From Thinopyrum elongatum (taxonomy: Eukaryota; Streptophyta; Magnoliopsida; Poales; Poaceae): a DNA stretch of 64,000 nucleotides. Shown piece after piece: positions 45,874-57,002 of the stretch (position 1 is its first letter; the number at the start of each line of letters is the position of its first letter). The translations under genes and the position numbers were made by a program. The notes below the pieces were generated by a model. It worked only from the letters and a program-made list of their open reading frames with translations. It made no database searches and was not told the origin of the DNA. The DNA lies in NCBI GenBank assembly GCA_011799875.1, contig JAAAXO010000108.1, positions 558,001 to 622,000 of the forward strand, given 5' to 3'.

Positions 45874-45888
45874 GATTAGTAGAAACAT

Positions 45889-47230
45889 AAAAAATCGAGA
45901 ATAATGTTCCTATGAACTACTAGGATGTGGTGGTAAAGCGCTCACAGTAAAGCAAATATCAATATCTTACAAGTTCTTACCATGCAGCAGGTGGTGACGG
46001 GCAACCAGCGGTGTCAAATAACTCCGAAGATTGAGTAAAGCGATTGCCAGGTGAACGTACGTATACACGGTGTAGAAATATATGGAGCTGGGTTGGCTAT
46101 ATATGGTAGCAAAAGATTAGCAATAATCAATTCAGAGATGCAATGTTGAATAAACGCTCAACGACGGTACTGTGCTGGTCCTAGGCTAGACCGTACTAGA
46201 AACGCGAGCCTAGAATACTAATGAGGTCACGGCGTAGCACAACTAGCATCAATAAAGGATATGAAGTAGCTCTGGACAGCAAGATATAAGTGAAGATCAT
46301 AATGGCAGTAAAGATAATGATGAGAAACAACTACCAAGTAGCATATACCAACAATTCTCTCTCCAACTTTACTCTATAAAAGTTTGTGCCAATTTTATGA
46401 TAATTTTTCTCAAGAAAGGCACTGACTCAAGCTTTCAAATGCAAAAAGAATCACTCAATTCCGAGTTGATATGAGTCAAAAAATTCTAAAACTGGCCTGA
46501 AAAACTGGAATAAGCTGTGTTCGCGAACTTCGGAGGGCAAAAAGACCTATTTAGAAGCCGATTTTGAGGTGTCAAATATTGAACTAGCTTCTGCAACTAT
46601 TTAGATGCGGCTCATCGCTAGCTTTAATTTGAGTACTCACGGAGCCAAAACGGAATTCGTATGAGGAAGATACGCCTGTTTTACTGAACAGTGCGCAAAA
46701 CAGATTCGAATCCGAATTCAGGTACGAGAGTGAGTCTAGATAGATCCGAATTTTGTGCTTTTTTTTCTTCTCTCTTTTTTTTATCTCTCTTTTTTATCTT
46801 TTTTTTTGACTTTTTTTTCTCTCTTTCCAAAACAAACTAGATAAGATGCAGATTGGATCAAGCGAAGATATGAACGGCGTCAGCTATGATTATGACAATG
46901 AACGGTGGGTAGCACGTGGTGGAAATTGACGGATGGGATGGTGGATAGCGGAAGGAATAATGATGCAGCGGTGGCGTGACTAATGTAAACAGAACTCGAA
47001 ACTCTAAACGAACTAGACACTAAGACCAGCAACTTGACACGACAATGCAACCGATAATTCAACTATACAAGCACTGAAAAAAAAAAGCGAAGGCTCAGAC
47101 TGGCTTGGATAAAGGATGAACAGATCTAACTTTTTTTTGTGGCTTTTTCTCTGGACAATAGGTAAGAAAATAAATCTAATCTAGGGATAACTGGAAATTC
47201 TCACCGAGCAACCTGAAAACTGATACCACT
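45889..47230 (-). other. Gag-only CRM-like leader, copy 2, with PBS
   Basis: Homologous to 42042-43455 with many small indels, including shorter T-rich runs (46755-46825). PBS at 47210-47228 (minus). No gene supported. Confidence 0.7.
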
Positions 47231-48212
47231 TGATAAAGGCGGGGGTGTCCCGATCTTTCGATGAGATGATAGCTATCGATTTGGTGGAGTCGACTTTGAC
47301 GATCCGACTACAAACGTGCACGACGTTGCGCCTTAGCAACCGCTAAACCAATCTCCCGAGGTTACTGACGATGCTGAAAGCACGATCAGCCTGACCACGA
47401 AGGTCTATTCCTGCACGCAATCGAAGAACAAGCAAGAATATGATAATGCAATCTGAATATTGCGAATATAGATGAAGTATTGATAAAGGTGGGGATCCGA
47501 AAGCGGTCTTGGTCTGGTCGTTGGACACAAACGAAGTACACGAAGTTGCAATGGCTAACTTTTAACTAAACAAATCCCAAGCAAAAAGCTACTAGATGGA
47601 TCTACTTATATAGGAGCAAGGGGTGGCGGCCAAGGAGGTGGGAGGATGTCCCAAGGCAGCCTAAAACTAACCCTAGGTCGTACAAGGCCAATGGGCCCAA
47701 CTGGAGGTGATGCAACACCTTTGGACTTGTAGTTTGACTCGGATTCTGCTACAGTGTCAGATTGTTTCGACGACAACTCAACGCTCCAGATGAATTTGAA
47801 GGTGAAACCAATTGGGTTAGAAAGAGCACGAAATCTACTTTCCAACAAAAAAAGAATCACCCAATTCGGAGTCCGTATGAAATAGTTCTTGGCGTTTTGA
47901 GTCAGGTATGTCTGTGAAGTCCGAATCTGAATCCAGAACGTGAGAGACTTGGACTCTATCTTCTCTTGGCCCAAAAATGACGTGAGATGACTTTTTGAAC
48001 AGCACATAAACTTCTCTTTTTCCCTTATGTTCATATGTGGATTGTACAAATCTCCCATACACCTGCAATTAGACATGGCACAAAAGTTTGTGAAGTATTT
48101 TTGTCTTGGATGACATAAATAAATTATTGCATAGTTTGCATTAGAAATCACCTCACAAATATACATGTATGCAATATTTTTGGTCATATCCAAGGTAGTC
48201 ATGTCCTCATCA
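47231..48212 (-). repeat. Gag-only CRM-like LTR 3
   Basis: 982 bp, matching LTR 1 at diagnostic sites. Its right terminus (CCTCATCA, the inverse of the TGATGAGG start) is followed by the ATCTG duplication and E1 coding sequence. Confidence 0.88.
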
Positions 48213-49234
48213 ATCTGGCAGCGATAAATCAAGTGGTTAGTGCTGCGCTAGTGGCATAGAGAGAGGCTGATGAGGAAGTGACACCAGCGGCAGGACCGTC
48301 AGATGACGCGGCAGGATCTTCCCCGGCAAGGATTGATCCCGGCAAGACAAGATCTGTGCAGTTAGAAGGACCATTGCAGAAGAAAAAGGTGGTGCAGCGC
48401 CCAGTTTATTTTGTTAGCTTTCTTTTACAAGGAGCTAGGTCAAGATATTCTGGCGTGCAGAAGTTGCTTTTCGGCCTTCTTATGGCCTCGAGGAAGCTGC
48501 GCCATTATTTTCAAGCACATGAAATTACCGTCGTCACTCGTTTTCCGTTGCAACGGATTTTGCAAAATCCAGAAGCAACCGGCAGGATCGTGGAGTGGGC
48601 GTTGGAGTTGTCGAGCTTTGGCCTCAAGTTTGAAAGCACTTCAACAATTCAGAGCAGGGCCTTGGCGGAGTTCGTTGCGGAATGGACCCCAACGCCGGAC
48701 GAAGAGGTTCAAGAAACAACTCTCCCCGGCAAGGAAATCGATCAGCAATGGATTATGTACTTTGACGGTGCTTTTTCGCTGCAAGGCGCTGGTGCTGGTG
48801 TGCTGCTTGTCGCACCCACCGGAGAGCACCTCAAGTACGTAGTCCAGATGCATTTTCCCCGGGAGAGTTCAACGAACAACACAGCAGAATACGAGGGTTT
48901 GCTTGCCGGTCTTAGGATCGCGGCAGACCTTGGTATCAAAAAGCTCGTCATCAAAGGCGATTCACAGCTTGTCGTCAGACAAGTTAACAAGAGTTATCAG
49001 AGTCCATTGATGCAAGCCTACGTGGATGAAGTGAGAAAAATGGAAGAGCACTTTGACGGTCTACAAATGGAGCACGTTCCTCGTGCCGAGAACACTATTG
49101 CTAATGACCTGTCAAAGCGTGCCGCCCTCAAGTTGCCTGTGGAACCAGGAACTTTTGTGCTCCAATTGACTCAACCATCCGTGGCGCCATCAATGCGGCA
49201 AGAAAAGAGAAGAAAGTTGAACTCTGGTCAATAA
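48213..49234 (+). pseudogene. E1 RNase H and second RNase H
   Basis: Resumes E1 pol after the insertion. A TAG at 48257-48259 lies where E2 has CAG. Then come the degenerate Ty3-type RNase H (KKVVQRPVYFVSFLL, YFQAHEITVV) and an archaeal-type RNase H with visible acidic residues (MYFDGAFS, NTAEYEGLLAG, KGDSQLV). The frame is open to 49234 (RRKLNSGQ). The second domain is thought to replace the degenerate first one in Tat elements. Confidence 0.85.
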
Positions 49235-49264
49235 TTCCCGGCAGAGCTCTCGGGAGCCGCCTGC

Positions 49265-50270
49265 ATGGAAGTTGCCGGGATCGACGACATGCCTGCCGGG
49301 GAACAACAGGCTCCAGCAGGGGCTCAGGCCCTTGCTGTCGAGACAAACGTTCCCCCGGTGGAGGAGATGCCTTTAGTCCTAGCCGTCGAGCCTCAGGCTC
49401 CAGCATGGGCGCAGCACATTGTCCATTTCCTTCAAACAGGAGAACTCCCGGAGGAATAGGAAGAAGCGGAAAGAGTAGACCGTCGGTCTGTTATGTACAA
49501 GTTCATCGATGACGTCCTATACAGAAAGAGACCAAACGGTGTGAAATTAAAGTGCATTCCTCGGGAGGATGGACTAGAGCTGTTGGCAGAGATACATGGA
49601 GGCATATGTGGTTCTCACATAGGATCAAGAGCACTTGCCGGGAAAGCATTCCGGCAAGGTTTCTTTTGGCCCACCGCTCTCCAGGATGCAACTGCACTAG
49701 TAACCAAGTGTGAAGCGTGCCAGTTTCATTCGAAGAAATCGCATCAACCAGCTCAAGCTCTTCAGACAATCCCTTTCTCCTGGCCATTTTCGGTCTGGGG
49801 GCTCGACATACTGGGCCCTTTCCCCCGTGCTACCGGGGGCTTTGAGTACTTGTACGTTCCTATCGACAAGTTCACAAAGTGGCCGGAGGTGGAAGCAGTG
49901 AGGAAGGTGACAGCACAATCAGCCATCAAGTTCTTTAAGGGGATAGTTTGCCGTTTCGGTGTGCCCAACAGGATCATCACCGACAACGGCACGCAATTCA
50001 CAAGTCGCACCATCATGCAGTACGTCAAAGACCTTGGCGGCAAAATTTGTTTTGCGTCCGTTGCTCATCTGAGAAGCAACGGCCAGGCGGAGAGGGCCAA
50101 TGCTGAAGTGCTGTGCGGTCTCAGGACCAGAACCTTTGACAGGCTGAAAAAGTGCGGAAGACGCTGGATTGATGAGTTGCCTTCGGTTCTTTGGTCAATC
50201 AGAACGACACCAAATCGAGCCACCGGCCAGACGCCCTTTGCTCTGGTCTACGGAGCGGAAGCAATTGTCC
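49265..50270 (+). pseudogene. E1 integrase, 5' part before second insertion
   Basis: An N-terminal linker (49265-49459) ends with TAG at 49457-49459 where E2 has CAG; the same frame continues to 50270. It has a zinc finger (H, H, CEACQ), catalytic Asp residues (LDILGPFP; TDNGTQF) and the Glu region (NGQAERANAEVL), then PFALVYGAEA. It is interrupted at 50270 by the CRM-like composite; TGTCC (50266-50270) is duplicated at 53495-53499. Confidence 0.85.
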
Positions 50271-50638
50271 TGATGAGGACATCAATACCATTGTTACACC
50301 CACAGCCCCTGCTTCTATACATACTGGACCAATTACTAGAGCTCGCGCACGCCAATTAAAATATCAGGTACTTTCGTTTCTTGGTAATGATTCTAAAGTT
50401 CATGAGAATATGATGCTGCCTAAATTGGATACATTTGTTTTGCTTACAAATAAAGGGCCTAGCTTGGACAAGAAAGAGGAACCTTGGAGCAAGTTCAAGC
50501 ATGGAGATGATGGCATGCACAAGGGGAACAAGAACGGAGTTACAAGTGATGATTTCAGGACTTTGAAGCCACCATAATGAGTGCAGGAAGCCTTGGACGA
50601 AATATACAACAACAAATGAGTGCAGGAAGCTATTATAG
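50271..50638 (+). repeat. CRM-like LTR 5' fragment
   Basis: Matches the first ~335 bp of the CRM-like LTR. It then shows a short scrambled repeat (a second ATGAGTGCAGGAAG and CTATTATAGGTG) before the unrelated region starts near 50640. Confidence 0.85.
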
Positions 50639-50641
50639 GTG

Positions 50642-51862
50642 ATGGATAGGCAAGGCATTTCATCTCCGGTCTTCCACGACAATGACGGCGCGAACAACTA
50701 CATCACCAAATCGTCAATCTTCGATCTACAACAACAAATGCAAGGCGCACAATCAAGGTTGCGAGAGCGCATCGACAACCTCGCCATCGACATACAACAA
50801 TCCAAGCTACGTATAAGAGACTACCTCGACCACAAGCTCTCCACACAAAAGGAGGAGAACAATGCACGGATGGAGGAGATTCGGACCTTGTTGATCAACC
50901 GTTCTTCCCCTTCATCATCCTCAAAGCGACAGCGAGCAAGCCGATCATCTTCGGAGCGCCCATGCGATGGCGCAAGTCGTCCACGTCCACATCTACATGG
51001 CGACCATCATCACATTCGTGATCCACATCGTCATGAAGAGCAAGTCACCTCCAAGCAACATGTGCACGACGACGATGAACGACATCTACTACGAGCTCAA
51101 GTACGACAACGACACCATCAACATGAAGATGCTCGAGATGCGCCTACCTACAAGTCCCAACAAGCTCTACATCAAGCTACGTCCAAACTTCATGAGCACA
51201 AGAGAAGACCGCGAGACAAGCACCACCAAGAGGACACTACGGCTACTACCACCACCACTTCAGCATCTTCGCTAAGTGCTATCAAGGCATCTTCGCCTTT
51301 GGATGTACGGCATCTTCGCCTACTCCCCATGAGTTCGCCTACATCAACATCTTCAACAACAAGGCGACCAAATACGAGCGAGGGCGACCCTTCCATCTTC
51401 GGAAGCCCCTCAAGGAAGAAGGCCGAGCATGGGAAATTCCCTTCGGTCATGGAGACAAGCTATGAGGTGCCACATCATATGGGCCTCCTACAACAAGACT
51501 GCGACAAGAAGGTCAAGCTAGGGCCATCCCCTTCGACCACGGTGACGAGCATGAACCTATTCAACAACATGAAGACGGCGCCCATATTGGACTCATACTC
51601 CGAGTCAAGCTACGCGAGCGCACATGAGACCTTCTCTTTGATCTCGGAGGAGAGTGATGATTTGCCACTTCCTACGACATTCATCTTTGGAGGCGTTATG
51701 GATGAGGAGGTTGAGCATGGGACTATCCCTTCAACCAAGGCAGCGATAGGAGTTGAGCATGGAGACATTTGCACCTACATCTCTCCGACACCCACATGTG
51801 ACGAGATGCCCCAATTGCCATGTGAGGAGAGCCACCACCCCATGAGTGAGATGAGTGACTGA
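50642..51862 (+). CDS. Unrecognised coiled-coil ORF inside CRM-like composite
   Basis: 406 residues from the ATG at 50642. I do not recognise it. Visible parts are a heptad-rich, probably coiled-coil segment (about residues 25-95; LRERIDNLAIDIQQ, KEENNARMEEIRTLL), a basic Ser/Arg and His-rich middle (HGDHHHIRDPHRHEEQ), Ser/Thr-rich low complexity, and an acidic C-terminus (LISEESDDLPLP). Codons are rich in AAC, ATC and CAA. The stop is the TGA of the adjoining inverted LTR at 51860, so the natural C-terminus may be lost. It could be an internal domain of a non-autonomous element or a captured gene piece. Confidence 0.5.
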   Translation: MDRQGISSPVFHDNDGANNYITKSSIFDLQQQMQGAQSRLRERIDNLAIDIQQSKLRIRDYLDHKLSTQKEENNARMEEIRTLLINRSSPSSSSKRQRASRSSSERPCDGASRPRPHLHGDHHHIRDPHRHEEQVTSKQHVHDDDERHLLRAQVRQRHHQHEDARDAPTYKSQQALHQATSKLHEHKRRPRDKHHQEDTTATTTTTSASSLSAIKASSPLDVRHLRLLPMSSPTSTSSTTRRPNTSEGDPSIFGSPSRKKAEHGKFPSVMETSYEVPHHMGLLQQDCDKKVKLGPSPSTTVTSMNLFNNMKTAPILDSYSESSYASAHETFSLISEESDDLPLPTTFIFGGVMDEEVEHGTIPSTKAAIGVEHGDICTYISPTPTCDEMPQLPCEESHHPMSEMSD

Positions 51863-52781
51863 TAGAGGCGAGGGTGTCCCGATCTTTCGATGAGATGATA
51901 GCTATCGTTTTTGGTGGAGTAGACTTTGACGATCCGACTACGAACGTGCGAGGACGTCGCGCCTTAGCAATCGCTAAACCAACTCCGAGAGGTTATTGAC
52001 CACGCCGGAGCACAATCAACCTGACCACGAGGGTCTATCTCCTGCAAGCAAACGAAGAACAAGCAAGAAACTAAGATTTGCAATCTGGATATTGCGAATA
52101 TAAGATGAAAGCTTTATTGATCAAGGTGGGGTTCTGTGACGTCTTGGTCTGGTCGTTGAACACAAACGAAGTACGCGAAGTTGCAGCTATGGCGAACTTT
52201 TAATCTAAACAAAACCCAAAGTCTAAACGGTGCCCTAAGGGCTGTATATATGGAGGAAGAGGAGGGGATTTCGTGGCCCTTGAAGGAGGGGTCCGAAACC
52301 AACCCTATCTCTTGTTTCCCCACACATACGGACTCTAAAAACAGCCTATACTCAAGTATTTCGAAATTACATGGGCCTGGCCCAATAATAAGTTGACGCA
52401 GCACCTATAATAGCCTCTGGACGAAATTTATGAAGTGACATCTTGTATATTTCGTCCAAGGCTTCCTGCACTCATTATGGTGGCTTCAAAGTCCTGAAAT
52501 CATCACTTGTAACTCCGTTCTTGTTCCCCTTGTGCATGCCATCATCTCCATGCTTGAACTTGCTCCAAGGTTCCTCTTTCTTGTCCAAGCTAGGCCCTTC
52601 ATTTGTAAGCAAAACAAATGTATCCAATTTAGGCAGCATCATATTCTCATGAACTTTAGAATCATTACCAAGAAACGAAAGTACCTGATAATTTAATTGG
52701 CGTGCGCGAGCTCTAGTAATTGGTCCAGTATGTATAGCAGCAGGGGCTGTGGGTGTAACAATGGTATTGATGTCCTCATCA
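51860..52781 (-). repeat. CRM-like LTR, inverted within composite
   Basis: 922 bp, precise termini (TGATGAGG at 52781, TATCA at 51860 in minus orientation). It resembles the outer-type LTR of the 6192-17745 composite in its second half. Its 3' end adjoins the unknown ORF, and its 5' end lies head-to-head with the next plus-strand LTR piece. Confidence 0.85.
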
Positions 52782-53494
52782 AACCTTGGAGCAAGTTCAA
52801 GCATGGAGATGATGGCATGCACAAGGGGAACAAGAACGGAGTTACAAGTGATGATTTCAGGACTTTGAAGCCACCATAATGAGTGCAGGAAGCCTTGGAC
52901 GAAATATAGAAGATGTCACTTCATAAATTTCGTCCAGAGGCTATTATAGGTGCTGCGTCACCTTATTATTGGGCCAGGCCCATGTAATTTCGAAATACTT
53001 GAGTATAGGCTGTTTTTAGAGTCCGTATGTGTGGGGAAACAAGAGATAGGGTTGGTTTCGGACCCCTCCTTCAAGGGCCACGAAATCCCCTCCTCTTCCT
53101 CCATATATACAACCCTTAGGGCACCGTTTAGACTTTGGGTTTTGTTTAGATTAAAAGTTCGCCATAGCTGCAACTTCGCGTACTTCGTTTGTGTTCAACG
53201 ACCAGACCAAGACGTCACAGAACCCCACCTTGATCAATAAAGCTTTCATCTTATATTCGCAATATCCATATTGCAAATCTTAGTTTCTTGCTTGTTCTTC
53301 GTTTGCTTGCAGGAGATAGACCCTCGTGGTCAGGTTGATTGTGCTCCGGCGTGGTCAATAACCTCTCGGAGTTGGTTTAGCGATTGCTAAGGCGCGACGT
53401 CCTCGCACGTTCGTAGTCAGATCGTCAAAGTCTACTCCACCAAAAACGATAGCTATCATCTCATCGAAAGATCGGGACTCCCTCGCCTCTATCA
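52782..53494 (+). repeat. CRM-like LTR 3' fragment
   Basis: Begins within U3 (AACCTTGGAGCAAGTTCAAG) and runs to the normal TATCA end. With the piece at 50271-50638 it covers the LTR ends of the inserted unit. Followed by TGTCC. Confidence 0.85.
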
Positions 53495-53499
53495 TGTCC

Positions 53500-53871
53500 C
53501 CATGAAACTCACGTACGGATCACTTCGAGTGCTCGCTTATGATGAGCTTGAGCAAGAGCAACTACGCCAAGATGATGCTGTGCTCCTTGAGGAGAATCGT
53601 CTTTCAGGCTGCTGTGCGAGCTACACGCTACCAGCAAGCTTTGCGCCGCTACCATAGCCGCAAAGTTCATGCCCGAAGCCTTGAGGAAGGCGACCTTGTT
53701 CTTCGGCGGATTCAGTCCGCCAAGAATTCAAACAAGTTGACGCCGAAGTGGGAAGGCCCTTATCGGGTAGTACGAGTCACCAGGCCCGGTGCTGTCTGCT
53801 TGGAGACCGAAGATGGCGTTCCAGTGAGCAATTCCTGGAATATCGAACATCTTCGCAAGTTCTACCCGTAA
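53500..53871 (+). pseudogene. E1 integrase C-terminal part
   Basis: E1 integrase resumes here. It encodes the C-terminal region (SLRVLAYDELEQEQL, HARSLEEGDLVL, KWEGPYRVVR) and ends with HLRKFYP and a stop at 53871, as in E2. The frame is broken near 53610, where a short deletion relative to E2 lies before QAAVRATRYQQ. Confidence 0.8.
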
Positions 53872-54668
53872 GGCGCGGTTGCCGGGGGCCCCCGGCAACC
53901 ACCCTTTTGTACAAGTCTTGCCAGCGAGGCATATGATCCTTTGTACAAAGCCACACACAGACCCTAAGCACAGATGAATAAATTTAAGTGTTGTGCATTA
54001 CCTTGTTGATTTCCATGTTCATATTTATATATGCATGTTTGTCTAAGATGTTGTATGACACTTGCTCTCGGTAAGTTCTAACGAACCGCCAAGGTTTCAT
54101 ATCTTTATTTTCTCTTCTTTCTTTTTCTTAGAAGACAGAAGGATTCCTCGCGTGCACATTTGCCGGGGGGGAAGGGAGATATGAGTACCAGTTGGTGATG
54201 TTCGGAATCAACGCTTGCCGGAGGAAGGACAGTGACAGAAAGCTAAGTTCTAAAAACTTAGAACAAGTTTCCTTTATTGCAAAGTTATTTCCTTGGACGA
54301 TTCCGACTCTTGTATGGAAAATCTGCACACGAAGGAACCCTTGTTGTAATCAGTTGTGCCCTTATTTTGTTTTGAGTCCGCTCAACGATTTAAGTGGCTG
54401 CACTGAGAACGCCAAGGAGTCTTGCCGGCTGCTGCGCCTCCAGCAGGCTGCTGAAGTCCCGCACCCAGCGCTCGCGGCAGTTTTCACGCCGGCAAGTTTT
54501 TCAGTAAGTGTAGGGTGAACTCCATACACAAAGGAATCAGACAAGGAAAATAGCAAGCATGTACCTAAACATAGGCGAGTTATATTACATTAATGAGTTG
54601 CCGCAATTCTAACTTGAGACTTAATTGTCTTTGACATGGAACGACGATGGCAAGAAAAGGTGGAGGAC
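53872..54668. other. E1 spacer between integrase and antisense gene
   Basis: No supported gene. The first ~100 bp resemble E2 beyond its integrase. The remainder holds scattered CCGGCAAG-type octamers and short closed frames only. It includes the 3' flank of the antisense gene, whose last stop is at 54669. Confidence 0.5.
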
Positions 54669-56380
54669 TTAATCTCTGCGCTGGCCTTCGATCCTTTTGA
54701 TGGAATCCACCTTCTCAAGAATAGGCGCGATAAGTTCTTCAAGCGCCTCGACATTTGCGTCCTTTGGCAGATGGCCAAGCACGTTGGAGAGGTCGATGCC
54801 GGGATTCCTGTGCACCACCTTGATAAGCACCTTGCGGAGGACGGCCCGACAAAGCCGGCGGGTCTCGTTGGCCAATTGGGTCGCCCGGCTAGACTGAAGC
54901 AGCCTCAAGGCGTCGATGATGCTTTCAAAGAACATCGTTAACCTGGCGCTTGAAGATATCCTTTCCTCGGAAGAATACCTGAAGTTTGACAGTCCCATGG
55001 TTGATAGTTCTGCCGTAAGCTTCTCCGCAGCGTCGATGAGACGTCCAGTCCAGATCTCCACCCCCTTTTCGTAATCGATTTGGGCGGCGGCAGTGCTCTT
55101 GAGCAGGTTCCTCTCTCCCTGGAGATCTTTGAGTAGAGCCTTCTCGCGGGCCCTGCCGTCCTCGAGAGACTTCTCCAATGTGGTCAGCTTCAATTCCAGA
55201 ACGGCAATGGCTTCATTTGCTGAGGAGAGCTGCTTGGTCTTGTTAGACATAGCAACTTGCATCTCCGCCAGGGTGTGGAGGGTTTTTTCCCTATCACCTT
55301 TGAGCGTCGAGAGCTCCTTGCCGTGCTCTTCGAGATCTACTTCCAGCTTCTTTACTTTGTCGCTCAGCTCGTTCTTGGCGGCCTCTGCAGCTTCGGCAGC
55401 ACCGACGGCCTCCTTGAGCTTGCCGGCGTGACTTACGGTCAGAGCTTCGAGCGCCTCTTTGTGTTTCTGCTCCAGCTCCTAGGTCCGCCGCGCGACAAGC
55501 TTCTCGATATCTTCATCTTTGCTGCGAAGCTTGGCGGCGAGCGCCTGCTCGCGTGCGGTGAGATCTTCCTCGTGAGCATCAAGCGCAACGCGGCGCCCCG
55601 TCAAGAGGGCATCTTCGGCAACGATTCTTTGAGTAGCTTCATCCTGCGCCTTCTCCATGTCAGATTGCTTCAGGAGGATTTCTGTCCACTGTTGGCTCAC
55701 TTATTCTCGGCTAGCAGTCAACTCTTGGAGGGCCTCGGCGTACCAGACTTGCATTTGTTCGACGCGCCTCTGGAAATCTGCTTTGGCCGCCTCGACAACT
55801 GCCATTCTGGAATCCGCTTTCTCTTTCCGGGCGCGGTGGAGAGCCTGGAGCTTGCAGAAATTCTCGCCCATGGCCTGAAGGAGCAGATCCTCTTCAGATT
55901 TGCCACTGCTAGCGCTGGGATCATCAACAACCTCGAGCCCGGCAGCAGCGATGATTTCTTCGTCAAAGACTTCTCCTTCGGCTGGTGCCCCAATGCTTGC
56001 CATCCCCGACAAGTTGACAAACAAGTTCTCGCCAACCTTGAGATATTTGCTGGATGAGGGGCCTTCAGATGTTGACGGTTGGTCTTCAGCAACCGCCTCA
56101 CCAGTGGCAGGGGGCTCCGTGGCCGGTGCAGCGCCTGGCGCTCCTGCGGCAGGATTGCCGTCAGTACGATCATCAGCCTCCCTGCCGCCCCCTTCAGTAG
56201 ACTCCTTGGCAGGTTCCTCCTGTGCAATCATGGCGGCCTCCTCGCCAAGAGCACCACCGGCCTCGATAGTGGCATCTTTGGCGGCCTCGCCGACAGCGAT
56301 CCTGTCTGCTTCGGCAGCGGCGTCCCTGGCGGTCTCCTCGATGACAACGTCGACGTCCATGTGTTCCATCACAGGGAACT

Positions 56381-56488
56381 CTGAAGGACGAAGGAGGGAA
56401 ACAGAATAAGATCAAGATTGAAGTTCGAAGGGACCAAAGACAGAGACAGAAGGGAAAGAATAGCAAGCGTTCTGAGGCAATCAATTAC
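56381..56488 (-). other. Predicted intron 3 of E1 antisense gene
   Basis: 108 bp with donor GCAG-GTAATT and acceptor CCTTCAG (minus strand). Removing it joins the Pro/Thr/Glu-rich exon 3 to exon 4 in frame and bypasses the stop in GTAATTGA. Confidence 0.6.
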
Positions 56489-56927
56489 CTGCGTCGAGCT
56501 GTTGAGAGGTGGCCTTGCCCCTCCCGGCAACTTCGGTTGCCGGGGGAGGGTTGCCGGTGTCCATGCTTGCCGGCTCCTCCTCAATTAAGATGGGCTCGTC
56601 GATAGGATCTCTTGCCGGGGACGTGCTTGTGGGCGGCGTGGTCGATGGAGGTGGCACGATGGGGGCGTCTTCCAACAACTCCCCTTGTTGCCGTTCTTCT
56701 CCTGCAAGCCCAAAGATATCAGCGGCAAGAATAGAAAACTCAGCGCCCGCCAGTGGAAAAAGAACAGTGAATTTACGCTGGGGGCTGTGCTGGGGGGGCT
56801 GTATTGAGGACTGAGCTTCGGGCTGATGATGACAGTTTCTGGCACGCTCGTGGAGCCTGTCGGGGGCCCGTGGCCCGTGGAAGTCTTTGTCCTCTTCGCC
56901 ATCCTCTCCATCAAGGTTTCTGCATCA

Positions 56928-57002
56928 CTACAGAGACAATACGAGCAAGTCAGTAAGATTGATCCAAGATTGGAAAATAAAGGCTGTGGCAAAAGCACTC
57001 AC
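56928..57002 (-). other. Predicted intron 1 of E1 antisense gene
   Basis: 75 bp with donor GTGAGT and acceptor CTCTGTAG (minus strand). Removing it joins GAAGA to TGATGCAG in frame and bypasses the TGA at 56999-57001 that ends exon 1 otherwise. Confidence 0.6.

Larger units (their letters stand above)
39624..48212 (-). mobile_element. Tandem array of a gag-only CRM-like element
   Basis: Three LTRs (39624-40604, 43456-44437, 47231-48212) alternate with two internal regions (40605-43455, 44438-47230), all minus strand. The internal regions hold a PBS, a leader shared with the autonomous CRM-like element, and one gag-type ORF, but no protease, RT or integrase. The element thus resembles rice noaCRR-type non-autonomous derivatives. 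The outer LTRs share variants (TGATAAAGGCGGGGG, GGAGTCGAC, ATGCTGAAAGC) that differ from the middle one (TGATAGAGGCAAAGG, GGAGCCGAC, ATGCTGGAAGC), and a single target duplication flanks the array. Confidence 0.88.
50271..53494 (+). mobile_element. CRM-like composite with inverted LTR and unknown ORF
   Basis: Flanked by TGTCC on both sides. Order: plus-strand LTR start (50271-50638), an unrelated ORF region (50640-51859), a full LTR in minus orientation (51860-52781), and the remaining part of a plus-strand LTR (52782-53494). Outer ends are the normal TGATGAGG and TATCA termini, so it integrated as one unit, but inside there is no PBS, polypurine tract or gag-pol. Confidence 0.8.

Noticed and set aside
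55257..56057. 266-codon plus-strand ORF across the E1 antisense gene
   Set aside because: It is the complement of the coiled-coil exon, whose minus-strand frame has clear heptads and splice-consistent exons.
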